A DNA stretch of 64,000 bases from Papio anubis (GCF_008728515.1 NC_044984.1:88831181-88895180), one strand, 5' to 3'. Shown: positions 49,349-61,532, numbered from the stretch's first letter. The notes: a model not told the origin generated them from the sequence alone. Program-made: numbers and translations.

Positions 49349-51289
49349 CTCTATAGGAGAATGAAGCTCATTGGAAACGGTAATTACATCGGTAAATATT
49401 AAAGACTCTAAAAATATAATTATTTTCACTTCATCTCCTTTAAAGACATAAAACTACATAAAGGAATAATTATAGTACTGTATCGCTGGGTTTGTAATAC
49501 ATACAGCTGTAATATATATAATAATAGCACCAAAAAGAGAAAAAAGAGATACACTGGAGAAAAGTTTCTATAATTTATCAGAATTTAGTATTCAGAAGGA
49601 GACTGTAATTAAGTTAAAAGGCATATTGTAATCCCTAAAAATATAGCAAAAGAAATCAACAGAATTAAAAAGATACACTAAAGAATATTTAACACAGAAA
49701 GATGGTAAAGAGGAAAAAGCAAAAAACAAATGAGACAAATAGAAAACAAATATGAAAAATGCAGATGTAAATCCAATAATATCAACAATTACATTAAATG
49801 TGAATGAACTAAACACTCTATTCAAAGGGGGGATTATGTTAGGATGGATTACAAAACCTAACTATAGGCTGTCAACAAGAGATAAATCTTCAATTCAAAG
49901 ACACAAATAGGTTAAAAATTAAAAGGATTTAAAAAAAAAAATACACCATAGAAGCAGTAACCATAAAAAAACCAGAGTGGCTATAGTACCAAGAAAAATA
50001 GATTTTAAGATAAGAAATATTACAGACAAAGGAGGATATTTCATAATGAAAAAAGGGTCACTATATCAGGAAGATATAACAATAACTGTCCATCTAACAA
50101 AAGAACTCCAAAATACATGAAGCAAAAAAATAGAGATAATTTAAAAGAGAAATAGATAATTCAACAAAAACAGTTGAAGACTGCAATGACTGATAGAACG
50201 AGACAGAAAATCTGCAAGGATATGGAAGACCTGACTAACCTCATCAATAAACCTGACATAACTGACAGAAAATACTACCCAATGATTACAGAATATACAT
50301 CTTTTTCACACACACAAAGAAAATTTTCCAGGATACACCACATACTGGGGCACAAGACAAGTCTCGATAAAATTTAAAAGATTGAACTCATAAAAAATGT
50401 GTGATCTGATCACAATGGAATTAGTCATCCAAACAAAAATATATCTGGGAACACCTCAATTATTGGTAAATTTAAAAACATACCTCTAAATAACCCATTG
50501 ATCAAAGAAGAAATTGCGAGGAAAATTTTTAAAATATATTTCAAATTGAATGAAAACAAAACACAGCAAACCAAAATGTACAGAATGCAACTAAAGCAGT
50601 GCTTAGAGGAAAATGTCTAGTTTTAAACATTTATATAAGAAAAGAAAAAAGGTCTCAAACCAATAATCTAAGCTTCCATCTTAGGAAATTAGAAAAACAA
50701 GGAGCAGAAGGGACATTAAACCCAAAACAAGCAGAAAAATAATAATTTTTAGCGTGGAAATCAGTGAAATAGGAAATATAAATATGAAAAATAATCAATG
50801 AAATAAAAGGTTGGTTCTTTGGAAAGAGCAACAGAATCGGGGGAAAAAAAAAACTTCGCTAGACTGACCAAGAAAATAAGAGATACAAATTACCAAAATC
50901 AAGAATGAAAGAGGGAGAATTATTACCAAACTTAAATTATTAACTTAGAGGATTTCTTAATACAAACTTTGTATCAACAAATTAGATAATTTATATGAAA
51001 TGGACTACACTTCCTAGAACCTACAAATTACCAAAACTCTAGAAGAAAGAGAAAATCTGAAAAGACCTATAACAAGTGAAGAAACTGAATTAATAATTTT
51101 AAATATTCCCACAAAGAAATGGCCAGGCCCCCACAACTGCACTAATGAATGCTATCAAACATTTAAAGCAGTAAGAGCAAGATCACGAGAAACCAAAAGA
51201 CTAATATCCCTCAGGAACACATACGCAAAATTCCTTAACAATAATCAGACAAACCATATTCAACAACATATAACAGAGATTATATAGCA

Positions 51290-51611
51290 CGGACTGGGTA
51301 TGGTGGCTTAAGCCTGTAGTCCCAGCACTTTGGGAGTCCAAGCAAGTAAACCGTTTGACCCAAGGAGTTCAAGAACAGCCCAGGCAACATGGCAAAACCC
51401 TGTCTCTACAAAAAATACCAAAAAAGAAAAAGAAAGAAAAATAGCCAGGTGTGGTGGCATGAGCCTGTAGCCCCAGCCACTGGGGAGGCTGAGGCAGGAG
51501 AAACACATGAGCCCAGGAGTTCAAGGCTGCAGTGAGCCAAAATCACACCATTGCACTTCAGCCTGGGTCACAGAGTAAGACTGTCTCAAACGCTATAAAA
51601 AAAAAAAAAAC
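51290..51611 (+). mobile_element. Alu in L1M, older
   Basis: Diverged two-arm Alu with an (AAAG)-rich linker. Confidence 0.9.
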
Positions 51612-52069
51612 GGTTTTACAGCATGACCAAGTGCGATCTGTCCCAGCAATGCAAGATGGGTTTAATCTCCAATAATCAATTAATATATAACATATTAACA
51701 GAATAAAAATCATATAACCATATCATCACATGCAGGAAAAAACATGACAAAATCTAACACCTACTCATGATTAAAAACTCACAACAAACTAGGAACATAA
51801 GGGAGCTTCCTTAACCTTCTTCAAAGGACATCTATAGAAAATCTAGAGCTAACATTATACCTGATGGTAAAAATATGCATGTTTTCCCCCTAAGACTGGG
51901 AGTAATGCAATGCACATTCAACACTTCTCTTCAACATCGTACTGGAGGGTCTAACCCAAGAATTAAAGCAAAAATGAAGAAATAAATAACGTTGAGATTG
52001 GAAAGAAAAAGTATCATTGTTTTGAGACACGATCATCTATGTACAAATAATATGCAAAAATTGGCAGCA

Positions 52070-52366
52070 TTTTTTTTTTTTAAGACGGAGTCTCGCTCTG
52101 TCCTCTAGGCTGGAGTGCAGTTGGAGTGATCTCGGCTCACTGTAAGCTCCGCCTCCCAGGTTCACACCATTCTCCTGCCTCAGCCTCCCGAATAGCTGGG
52201 ACTACAGGTGCCCACCACCACACCCGGCTAATTTTTTTCTATTTTTAGTAGAGACGGGGTTTCACCGTGTTAGCCACAATGGTCTCGATCTCCTGATTTC
52301 ATGATCCACCCGCCTCGGCCTCCCAAAGTGCTGGGATTACAGGCGTGAGTCACCACACCTGGTTGG
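52070..52366 (-). mobile_element. Alu in L1M, minus strand
   Basis: Poly-T then AAGACGGAGTCTCGCTCTGT; relatively well preserved. Confidence 0.95.
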
Positions 52367-54150
52367 TTGCATTTCTTTATGCTAACAATGAACAATTTGA
52401 AATCAAATCATGAAAACTCCATTTCTAAGAGCATCAAAATTATAAGTCTTAGGAATAAATTTAACCAAAGAAGTGCAAGATTTGTACACTGAAAAGTGAA
52501 AAACATTATTAAGAGAAATTAAAGATCTAAGTAAATGGAGAGATATTACATGTTCATGGACTGGAAGACTCAAGTTTTTTAAGTTAGTGACTCCTCCCAG
52601 ATTGACGGACAGATTCAGGGCAAATCCTACAAATATTAGATTTGTTTTTGTAGAAATTAACAAGCTGATCCTAAATTGTATATGGAAATGGAAAGAACAC
52701 AGCATCAATTTTGAAAAGGAAGAAAACGTTACACTACTCATTTTGAAACTTACTATAAAACTGCAGTTATCAAGACAGAATGGTGTTGGAGTAAGGACAG
52801 GTTTATAGACATGAGTCTAGGAATAAATTCTTACATTTTACAAAGATGCCAATACAATTGAAGAGAAAAGAACAGTCTTTTTAACAAATGGTACTGGATA
52901 ATTTGGCATTCACATTTAAAAAAATGAACTTAGGTCCTCTTCTTACATATATGCACGGTTAATTCAATATGAATCTTAGATTTAAAGGAAAGAGCTCAAA
53001 GAAAACCAAGAGAAAAATCTTTGAGACCTTGGATTAGGCAAAAAGTTCTTATACATAACATGAAAGCGCATGCCACACACACAAAAGAAATGACTTCATT
53101 AAAACTTTTGCACTTCAAAAGACACCAGTAAAAATATGAAAAGCCAAGACACCAACTGGGAGAAATCTTTGCAAATCTAATCTTTGATATTTAAAAAAAT
53201 ACAAACTTTTATCCAGAATATATAAAGAACTTACAACTCAGTAAGACCAAAAAAAAAAAAAAAAAATCCAGCAAAAAAATGGGCAAATGCCTTAAACAGA
53301 TATTCTACTAAAAATGACTTACAAATGGCCAACAACCACAGAAAAAGGTGTCCAACATTAGTGTGCAGGGAAATGCAAATTAAAATTACAATGGGATACT
53401 ACTAGATACTCACTAGAATGGCTATAATTAAAAAGACAACAACTGTTGGTGAGGACATGGAGAAACTAGAATCCCCATACATTGCTGGTAGGATATAATT
53501 GGTACAGCTACTTTGGAAAACATTTTGACAGTTTCTTTAAAAGTTAAAAATAAGCTTACCATATAATTCAGCAATTCCACTCCTAGGAATTTACCCAAAA
53601 GAAATGAACATGCTCACACAAGGAATTACAGACAAATCTTCACAGCAGCATTATTCATAATAGCCAAAAACTGGAAACAATCCAATGTCTATCACCTAGT
53701 GAATGGGGAATACTATTCACCAGTTACCAATAAATGGGAAACACTACTGACCAATACTATTCACCTGGTGAATGGAAAATAGACAAGAATACTATTCAAC
53801 AATTAAAAAGAACAAAACATTGATATATATACATTAAATAAACCTCAAAAGCATGAAGTGAAAGAAGCCAGATGCAAAAGACTATAGTGATTCCATTTAT
53901 ATGAAATATCTAGAAAAGACAAATTTATAGTGATAGAAAGCAGATCAGTGGTTCTCTGGGGCTGTGGGAAGGAGTTACATTAAATGCAAATGAGCTTAAG
54001 AGAATCTGGGAGATTGATAAAATGTTCAGAAATTGCCTTGTGATGACAGTTGCACAACTCTATAAAGTTGCTAAAAACCATTAAATTGTATACTTACAAT
54101 GAGTGGTTTTTATGGTAGGTAAAATATACCTCAATAAAGCTGTTTAAAAA

Positions 54151-54640
54151 GGGCTAGGTAGAAGAAAGAAGTTATCTCTTCCAAACTTTGGAAAATTTCA
54201 TGACAGTTGTAGTAATCAAGGCTGAGTTCAAAGGATGACCAAGCAAAAAGAATCCAGGTTCTTAAAGATTATCACTGAGCCACTTAATTGACAATCTTAG
54301 AACCACCTATCTCCAGACTTCTCACATGTTAGATACTACAATTTCCTTCTTAACGCTTTAAAAAAGAAAAAGAAAAAAGAATAGTGTTGCTAATTCTAAG
54401 GGACATAGGACATGTTCATTCCATTACAGAAAATTTGGAATATCATCCATACAGGAAGATATCAAAGGAATTTTGGTGGATCTTGAAGGATAAAAGAATA
54501 TGACTGGGGATGGGGAAGGAAAAGAAGGGTATGTAGTTCAGAAGAGTCATTAATAATGGCACGGATAAAAATGAATAAAGAATGCCCACTAAAAGTCAGG
54601 TTTACAATTTACCTTGTTTTAATCCATACAAGACTCTTGT
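54151..54640. other. intron, nothing recognised
   Basis: Unique or very old sequence; no gene. Confidence 0.5.
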
Positions 54641-54643
54641 AAA

Positions 54644-54681
<38 letters not shown>
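54641..54681. repeat. (A)n(TA)n simple repeat
   Basis: About 11 A followed by about 15 TA units. Confidence 0.95.
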
Positions 54682-54683
<2 letters not shown>

Positions 54684-54684
54684 T

Positions 54685-54800
54685 TTTACACATTAAGACA
54701 ATGAGGACCAAAAAACTAAGTAACTGGTTCAAAAAGTTATGAAGCTAGTAATCTAACCTTCACTCTCAGGATCCAGGCTCTTTCCTCTGTTATGCTGCTA
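54685..54800 (+). repeat. MIR-like fragment
   Basis: ACATTAAGACAATGAGGACC and AACTGGTTCAAAAAGTTATG follow the MIR core. Confidence 0.65.
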
Positions 54801-54959
54801 AGCAAGAACTTAAATTACCCCCATTTGTAAGTTCAGATCTTTGTAGAGGGCATCTTTATTTAGATGGGTTTACGTTTATAGGACTACACACTCAATGTTT
54901 CTTGAGCAACAATTTCCACTTAATCAATAAACTAAATGTGATGTGCATTCCTTCACATT

Positions 54960-55480
54960 GATAAGGTTTCCAAAACCTTACCCTACTCTGGTTTTTCTCC
55001 CTACTTTCTTTCTCCCCCTTCCTATTACATTCTGGTGTTCACAAGCTCCCTTCTGATTCTACACAACTCTCTCTAGGAACCTCACCTATACCTGATATTT
55101 CAACTACCGCTAACGTTGATGACTCTTCTCTCTCTCCAACTTCAAGAAATGTCTCCCTAGTTTTCTTTGACTAACTCCCTCCAGGCCAAGTACACCCTAC
55201 AAACTACACTTATAAGATTCTAAAGAGACAGTCCTCAATTGTAGCATATTCTTTCTAGTTCTAGGCCAGGTATCCTTCCCACATGTCCCAGAACACATTC
55301 TTACCTATCCTTACGAAATTTAACACGCTTTATTACAAATTACTAATTACTTTGTCCATTTCTCCCATCAGACAATAAGGTGCTGGAGACTTAGCACTAT
55401 GTCTTATTCACAATCCCCCCAGTGCCTAGCATAGCGCAAGACACATAATAGGCACTCAAATATTGATTAAACCCATAAAC
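54960..55480 (+). mobile_element. L2-like fragment
   Basis: The right end, ACAATAAGGTGCTGGAGACT to ATAATAGGCACTCAAATATT, is the L2 3' end on the plus strand. Confidence 0.65.
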
Positions 55481-55648
55481 AGGAGAAATAAAATTTGCTT
55501 TAAATTGGAAGCATACAATTTCTGAAGGAAACTTTCAGAGATTTATGTTTTCAAATGAGAAGACAGGCCACGAAAGGTGAAGTGACTCACCCAGTCAAGC
55601 CTTGGTCTCCTGAATCATAATTCTCTTCCCACAAAATTACAGTGCCTA

Positions 55649-55943
55649 GGCCGGGCGCAGTGGCTCACACCTGTAATCCCAGCACTTTGGGAGGCCAAGG
55701 TGGGTGGATCATAAGGTCAGGAGATCGAGACCACCCTGGCTAACACGGTGAAATTCCGTCTCTCTTAAAAATCAAAAAATTAGCCGGGCATGGTGGCACG
55801 TGCCTGTAGTCCCAGCTGCTTGGGAAGGCTAAGGCAGGAGAATTGCTTAAACCCGGGAAGCGGAGGTTGCAGTGAGCCGAGATCACACCACTGCACTCCA
55901 GCCTGCAGACAGAGTGAGACTACGTCTCAAAAAAGAAAAAAAA
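55649..55943 (+). mobile_element. Alu with perfect target duplication, likely young
   Basis: AAAATTACAGTGCCTA flanks both ends; the body starts GGCCGGGCGCAGTGGCTCAC. Confidence 0.95.
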
Positions 55944-55944
55944 T

Positions 55945-56797
55945 TACAGTGCCTATTAAATTGTGCTTATTGATCTAAGCTTTCTACGAAGTTCTAGAAG
56001 TCATACAAAAATGTTACAAAGAACCATTTCAACTTCATCCACCCCAGCTCTGGCTGGCTATATCAGTTGTAGAGAAGTCTGTTATTACGTAATAGTTTTT
56101 CTGCCCAGAATAATCTTTAATTAAACCAGTATTTTCACGTGTCCTTCACCCACAAAATAATTCAGTACATACTTATCATGCATCTCTATGTAAAACAATG
56201 TGCAAGAAGTTATAATTCGTCAGTACTCTAAAAAATATCCTTAAGACCATATATTGTATGCCCCTTAAGTTTAACAATATCTGAAATAGCTGCCTTAAAA
56301 CAAAATGCAATCACACTTGAGAGAGGCTGATTATGAACATCAGAGATAGGCAATGCAACTTCATCGGGAAAATCCCTATAGTTTAATGCTACTGTTTTCA
56401 AGGGTTGCTACATTATACTGCAATTGTGTTACTGGGCAACAACTCAGAAGCCAGAATGGCAAATTCACTCAAGAAATAACTGAATCAAACGAATATTTAT
56501 GAAAGCATTCTGAGACTCAACTTCACTTTTTATACCTTCAACTGAAGTAACTCTTTGTTATAAGCATCAGATACAGGATTTTTGTTGAGACTGTAAAAAC
56601 TACATGGATATTTTATAGACATATTTTGAGACAGATATGTGCTTTCCAAAAGGGAATGGCCAGGTTTAGGCTCCTACTAACTCTGAATTTTAGTCCAAAA
56701 GCAATCTGAAGTCACAATATACAGAAGGCAAATAACTGGGCATTTCCTTTCTTAATTTCTTCCATCCTGGATTATAGCTCAGTTAAAAGAAATAGTA
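55945..56797. other. intron, repeat-poor; holds an X-box-like motif
   Basis: No gene recognised. Apart from the motif at 56428-56440 nothing stands out. Confidence 0.55.
56428..56440. promoter_or_regulatory. second X-box-like (RFX) site, about 4 kb into the gene
   Basis: GTTACTGGGCAAC consists of GTTACT, a 1-bp spacer and GGCAAC. It lies in a non-Alu stretch. The motif is short enough to occur by chance. Confidence 0.35.
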
Positions 56798-57105
56798 GGC
56801 CAGGCATGGTGGCTCACACCTACGATTCCAGCACTTTGGGAGGTCAAGGTGAGTGGATCACTTGAGGCCAGGAGTTCTGAGACCAGCCTGGTAAATGTGG
56901 TGAAACACTGTCTCTACTCAAAATACAAAAAAAAAGCCAGGTGTGGTGGCATGCACCTGTAGCCCCAGCCACTTGGGAGGCTGAGGCAGGAGAACGGCAT
57001 GAGCCCACAAGTTTGAGGTTGCAGTGAGCCAAGATTGCACCACTGCACTCCAGCCGGGGAGACAGAGCAAGACTCCATCTCAAAAAAAAAAAAAGAAAGA
57101 AAGAA
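56798..57105 (+). mobile_element. Alu
   Basis: Flanked by AAAAGAAATAGTA / AAAGAAACAGTA; a (GAAA)n tail. Confidence 0.95.
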
Positions 57106-57461
57106 ACAGTACTAGACTTGACAGTCAGTGATCTCTCCATGACCTAGAGAGGGGAGTCCTGATGAAAAAAATGTATAATAAATAAACTAATATTCTACTA
57201 GGAACCAGGAAATTGACCAAACTCCCCAAGCCCACTGAAGAATAGTACCAGCATTCCTGAGAGTCCTTACTGCTGGTATTGCCATGGGAAATTCTCAAAT
57301 ACTCACTTTCTAGGAACAGAATCTTTATTTCTGATTTCCTACTCTTTAATCATTTTTATAGTTCACTGTTGCTATTTCTCCTTCAGTTACTCTCTTCTCT
57401 CAACAACCTTACTTTCACAATACTTACAAAAGGGGGGAGAGTAGAAATGCATATTTGTCAT
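57106..57461. other. intron, nothing recognised
   Basis: No gene or named repeat. Confidence 0.5.
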
Positions 57462-57835
57462 TGTATTAGTCCATTTCATATTGCTATAAAGAACTGCCTG
57501 AGATTGGGTAATTTGTAAAGGAAAGAGGTTTAATTGATTCACAGTTCCACATGGGTGGAGAGGTCTCAGAAAACTTAAAATCATGGCAGAAGGTGAAGGG
57601 AAAGCAAGGCACCTTCTTCGCAACGTAGCAGGAAGGAGAATGGACATAGGAGGAACTACCAAACACTTCACTTATAAAACCATCACATCTCATGAGAACT
57701 CACTGTCGCGAGAACAGCATGGGGGAAATTGCTGCCATGATCCAATTCCCTCCACCTGGTCTCTCCCCTGACACATGGGGATTACGGAGATTATAATTCA
57801 AGGTGAGATTTGGGTGGGGACACAAAGCCTAATCA
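57462..57835 (-). mobile_element. THE1/MST-type MaLR solo LTR, 374 bp, perfect 5-bp duplication
   Basis: Plus text begins TGTATTAGTCCATTTCATAT and ends GCCTAATCA. GTCAT flanks both ends (57457-57461, 57836-57840). The LTR's own sense strand is minus, the same as CEP83. Confidence 0.9.
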
Positions 57836-57869
57836 GTCATCCTTAAGAAATATTTATCCAGCAATTTCT

Positions 57870-58250
57870 ATTTGGAAAAGACTAAGGATACAGCTCATTG
57901 AGATCTGAAAGTCCTGCCCTTAATAAGCTTATAATCTAGTTAGGAAGTCAAAAAAGTCAAAATAATACAACAAAAAGTGTAAGTATCAAATAAATATAAC
58001 TCACAAATACATACTATTCCTATGTATGTATGAGGTCATGGTGGAGTTGAACCTTATAGAAAAGGTACAATTTAGATTTTAAGAAAGAAGGGAACAAGAT
58101 CAGGACATGCAGACTAATATGGAAAGGATAAAGTACGGAGCAGGTTTAAGGGGATAGTGAAGAAACCAATCTGGGCAGAGACACCTTTTCCATGAAGAAC
58201 ATACGCTTGAAAAGGCAAGGTGAGAGGATTTCGAAGCGTTCAGCTTAAGT
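57870..58250 (-). mobile_element. L2-like fragment
   Basis: CTTAATAAGCTTATAATCTA and the downstream phrases follow complement L2 order. Confidence 0.5.
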
Positions 58251-58926
58251 CAAGAAATGTGAACTTGGATTAATAGAAAGTTTTTTACACAGATTTACAC
58301 ACATTCCCTAAAAGCACATACAGGTTAAACAATGTGGGCAATTTACTTACTGAACCTAATACATTATGTATGACAAAATTAAAAGCAAGCTCATTTACTT
58401 TAGGCAAAGAGACAGTACCTGGGGGTGGGGAAATTCTGACAAGCCACTAAAATTCACTAATCTTTCTGTTAAGATTTCATTCTAAGCTTCTTGAATTAGA
58501 ACATCCCATGACATAATGCTGATTTCTGATTACTAAGGATTATACGAGTCATTCTTGATTTTTCTTCTTCTCCGTCTTGCCCAACTTTTGAATATTTCAT
58601 TACTTCAACATCAGCATATAGAAAAGAAAAAAGGAGAGCACTAAAATGAAGTCCATGGATTTTAGCAATACATAAGAGCATCTGACATAAAGAACATTAA
58701 ACTTCAAGTTCCAATTCCCATTATTAATAGATTTCAAAGAAGTCATTTAGTCTCATCCTATCTCAGATTTTCTCACATACTTGCTTACTTGAAAGGTTAC
58801 TGATGCAAAAGATCATTCAAAAAGTGTTCTGAAAACAACTTGCCACAAAAATTATATCATTAAGGGTTCAATAAGAGGAGACAGTGAGGTGACTGGTAAA
58901 CCAAGGATTAAAAACTACCTGTGAAT
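58251..58926. other. intron, nothing recognised
   Basis: A 61-codon minus frame at 58496-58681 lacks splice support. Confidence 0.5.
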
Positions 58927-58927
58927 A

Positions 58928-59226
58928 GGCCAGGCACACTGGCTCATGCCTGTAATCCCAGCACTTTGGGAGGCCAAGGCGGGGCAGATCGCCTGAGGTC
59001 AGGAGTTCGTGACCAGCCTGGACAATATGGTGAAATCCCATCTCTACCAAAAACACAAAAATTAGCAGGGCATGGTGGCATGCGCCTGTAACCCCAGCTA
59101 CTCGGGAGGCTGAGATGTGAGAATCGCTTGAAACCGGGAGGTGGAAGTTGCAGTGAGAGGAGATCACACCATTGCATTACAACCTGGGCGACAAGAATGA
59201 AACTCTGTCTCAAAAAAAAAAAAAAA
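58928..59226 (+). mobile_element. Alu with 17-18-bp target duplication
   Basis: AAAAACTACCTGTGAATA occurs on both sides. Confidence 0.95.
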
Positions 59227-59465
59227 ACTACCTGTGAATAATCAGTGTTTCATTCTCCCAGTGCTGCATGGAATTCTAAATTGTATTTCACTATTATCTG
59301 AGAATGTTCTAAATACAGTCTGCACACTTCATCTGATCTGGAAAGAAAACACTCAAAGTAAGGGGAATACCCAGCATACTCTGTCCTAAATAACCAAAGG
59401 ACAACTCAAAACCATTTGCAACTCTCAGGAGAGTTCTGTGTGACACCTGTAATATAAAGCATTCT

Positions 59466-59761
59466 GGCCTGGTGCAGTGGCTCACACCTGTAATCCCAGT
59501 AATTTGGGAGGCCCAGGTGGGTGGATCACCTGAGGTCGGGAGTTCGAGACCAGCCTGGCCAACATGGTGAAACCCCATCTCTACTAAAAATACACAAATT
59601 AGCCAGGCGTGGTGGCGCGCGCCTGTAATCCCAGCTACTCAGGAGGCTGAGGCAGGAGAATCGCTTGAATGCAGGAGGCGGAGGTTGCAGTGAGCCAAGA
59701 TGGCGCTACTGCACTCCAGCCTGGGCGACAGAGCGAGACTCGGTCTTAAATAAATAAATAA
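59466..59761 (+). mobile_element. Alu with target duplication
   Basis: ATAAAGCATTCT occurs on both sides; (AAAT)n tail. Confidence 0.95.
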
Positions 59762-59764
59762 AGC

Positions 59765-60640
59765 ATTCTAACAATTCTGAACAAACTGAGTTTGAAATCA
59801 AACCTCAATACAAAAGGTGAGTATTAATTCTAACCACTTACAAGCTAAACTCATAAATATGGAGAATTCTGAATCCAGGTAACTGTAGGATAGATACATT
59901 TACTGTGTTTTAAATATCAGACTTGTTTACAGAGATGTTGCTTGGTAACAGAAGCACTGCTTTAACAACCTACTCTATTTTAGAGCTGCTCAAAGTCTGA
60001 ATAGATTTTAAGTATCATATAGACGAAATTCGGACAAGTCTCTCCTCATCCCAGACATGTGTAAGATTTGAAAGAGCTTCCTCATTTCAACTAACTAAAG
60101 GCTTTAAAAATACTTAGCAGTGGATATTTTTAAGAGCAAAATGGCCATTGATTATGGTCAAAATAGTTGGACACTGAGGATTCACCAAAGTATTTAAACC
60201 CGGCATACGCTAACATATTTTAGGTATTATCTCAGTAATGACAGTCGACATCACGGTTCATTCAAATTGTCTTCAAAGCCAATAAAAATGGTAGCACAGC
60301 TTTTTCATCGTAAATTAAGCTGGAGGTACTTAAACGTTTGGCCAATTACCAAACTGGCTACACAACCACCAAGCCAGAGTGCATCCAAAAGCTCCATAAA
60401 GAGTTTCACGTGCGTCCAACTGGCTTCAGAACAAATCTCTCTGCCTACTTTTCTAGCACGAGCTCCCACTACTTTACGAGGAAAATAAAAAAAGGATTCA
60501 AGGGCAGTTTGTGGAGGGACAAAATGAGTATTCCAAAATACAAACAAGACGCCGTGCCCAGAAAGAGAGGTTACATACCAGACGCACGCATGCTCCTTGA
60601 AACGCACACACAGAAAACTTAGGTGACCGCAGTTCTGGCC
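59765..60640. other. CEP83: repeat-poor intron next to the promoter
   Basis: No transposon recognised. A strong minus-strand donor-like CTG|GTATGT lies at 60579/60578. Open frames of 70-127 codons on both strands near 60300-60690 are not supported as genes. Confidence 0.5.
59937..59949. promoter_or_regulatory. X-box-like (RFX) site in the first CEP83 intron
   Basis: GTTGCTTGGTAAC consists of GTTGCT, a 1-bp spacer and GGTAAC, both good RFX half-sites. It lies in non-repeat sequence about 0.7-1.1 kb inside the gene from the island. Confidence 0.45.
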
Positions 60641-60866
60641 GCGCTCGCCACCGGTGACACCTCCACAGCTCCAACCACCTGCACCCACTCAACTCCGCTT
60701 ACGGAGGCATTGGGACTAAGGGTTACAGTCCTACAGCGGGGTGTCGGCCCAGCCCGCCACGCCTAGCTCTTTAGCTCGCGGCGCAAGCTGAAGAGGAGGA
60801 GGGCCGAGCGGACCCCTCGGGCTCCTGTCCCTAGGGAAATGTGAAGTATCCCGGGAGAGGTCCGAG

Positions 60867-60880
60867 GGCGGCGGCGGCGG
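60867..60880 (-). repeat. short CCG/GGC triplet run in the putative CEP83 first exon
   Basis: GGCGGCGGCGGCGG on the plus strand, which reads as (CCG)n on the CEP83 strand. It lies inside the island and probably in the 5'UTR. It is only about five units, so it is not expanded here. Confidence 0.8.
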
Positions 60881-61077
60881 TGAAAAGCCTCGCTCTTCCG
60901 CGTGGACCACGCTCCTCAGGGGTGCGGCACCACCCCCCGTGCTGACGTCCGGGCCCGAAGCCGCCTCATCGCACCGCCCCTCCAGCTTGGAGGAGCGGGC
61001 TCTGTCCAGCGGCCCAGCGGCGCGCGAAGCAGGAAGTCCCACCCCCACGCCGACGTCACCGACGCCACGGACGCCAG

Positions 61078-61532
61078 ATGCTGCCGGAGCCGTTAGAGGG
61101 AGGAGACAAACAAACCGAGGCGGGAGCGGTTACTGGTGACTGCGGTAGCGGCGGGGCTGGGATGCGTTCCCGAAGGCGTTCCTGGAGGGCCCTGGGTGGA
61201 CTCAGAGATCCCCAGAGCTTCTGGGGACGGAAAATCGAGCCCCAGGCACTTGCCTCTGGGAGGCAGAGTGACGCGCGTCGTTGGAGCGCGAAGCCAGTCT
61301 CCCTAGCCTCCGGCCGACACAGCGTCTCCAGGGATTTTCCTTCTTTTCGCGCCTGTCCTTCCCTCTTCCCCACACTCTTTGAGAGCCTCAAATGGTAGTC
61401 CTGCCGCCACCCTCTCTCCCTTCGCCCGCCTGCCATCGTCTCCGTGTGTGCAGATATGCGCTCCCGAAGCCGCCTGCCTGCCGCGGCTGGGCGTCAGCCC
61501 ACGAATGGGGAGTTGGCTCAGCTTGCCGCGAG
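61078..61532 (+). ncRNA. CEP83-DT: candidate first exon of divergent lncRNA CEP83-DT (positional inference)
   Basis: This is the GC-rich half of the island facing away from CEP83. A consensus-like donor (GCGAG|GTAACC) sits at 61532/61533 on the plus strand. The human locus has a divergent transcript, CEP83-DT (formerly CEP83-AS1), head-to-head with CEP83. Open frames of about 100 codons exist in both directions here but look like GC-rich chance frames (Arg/Ser/Pro/Gly composition, no recognisable domain). The start, the end and any later exons are not determined. Confidence 0.35.
61129..61140 (-). promoter_or_regulatory. X-box-like (RFX) palindrome in the promoter island
   Basis: The minus strand reads GTCACCAGTAAC, two RFX half-sites (GTYRCC and RGYAAC) with no spacer. 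RFX factors drive many ciliary genes. The usual spacer is 1-3 bp, so this is a weak match. Confidence 0.35.

Larger units (their letters stand above)
48585..54150 (+). mobile_element. L1M LINE-1, ORF1 to 3'UTR, carrying three Alus
   Basis: ORF1-type text from 48600, endonuclease/RT text from 49780 (AATATCAACAATTACATTAA), RT end near 53100 (AAAAGACACCAGTAAAAATA) and a 3'UTR ending TATACCTCAATAAAGCTGTT. Dead in all frames. The 3' end is of L1MB/L1MC type. Antisense to CEP83. Confidence 0.85.

Noticed and set aside
60305..60688. 127-codon minus frame beside the promoter
   Set aside because: Crosses candidate CEP83 5'UTR and intron; Trp/Cys/Gly-rich chance frame without domains.
61056..61436. 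126- and 106-codon frames in the CpG island
   Set aside because: GC-rich DNA keeps frames open by chance; composition is Arg/Ser/Pro-biased and opposing frames overlap.
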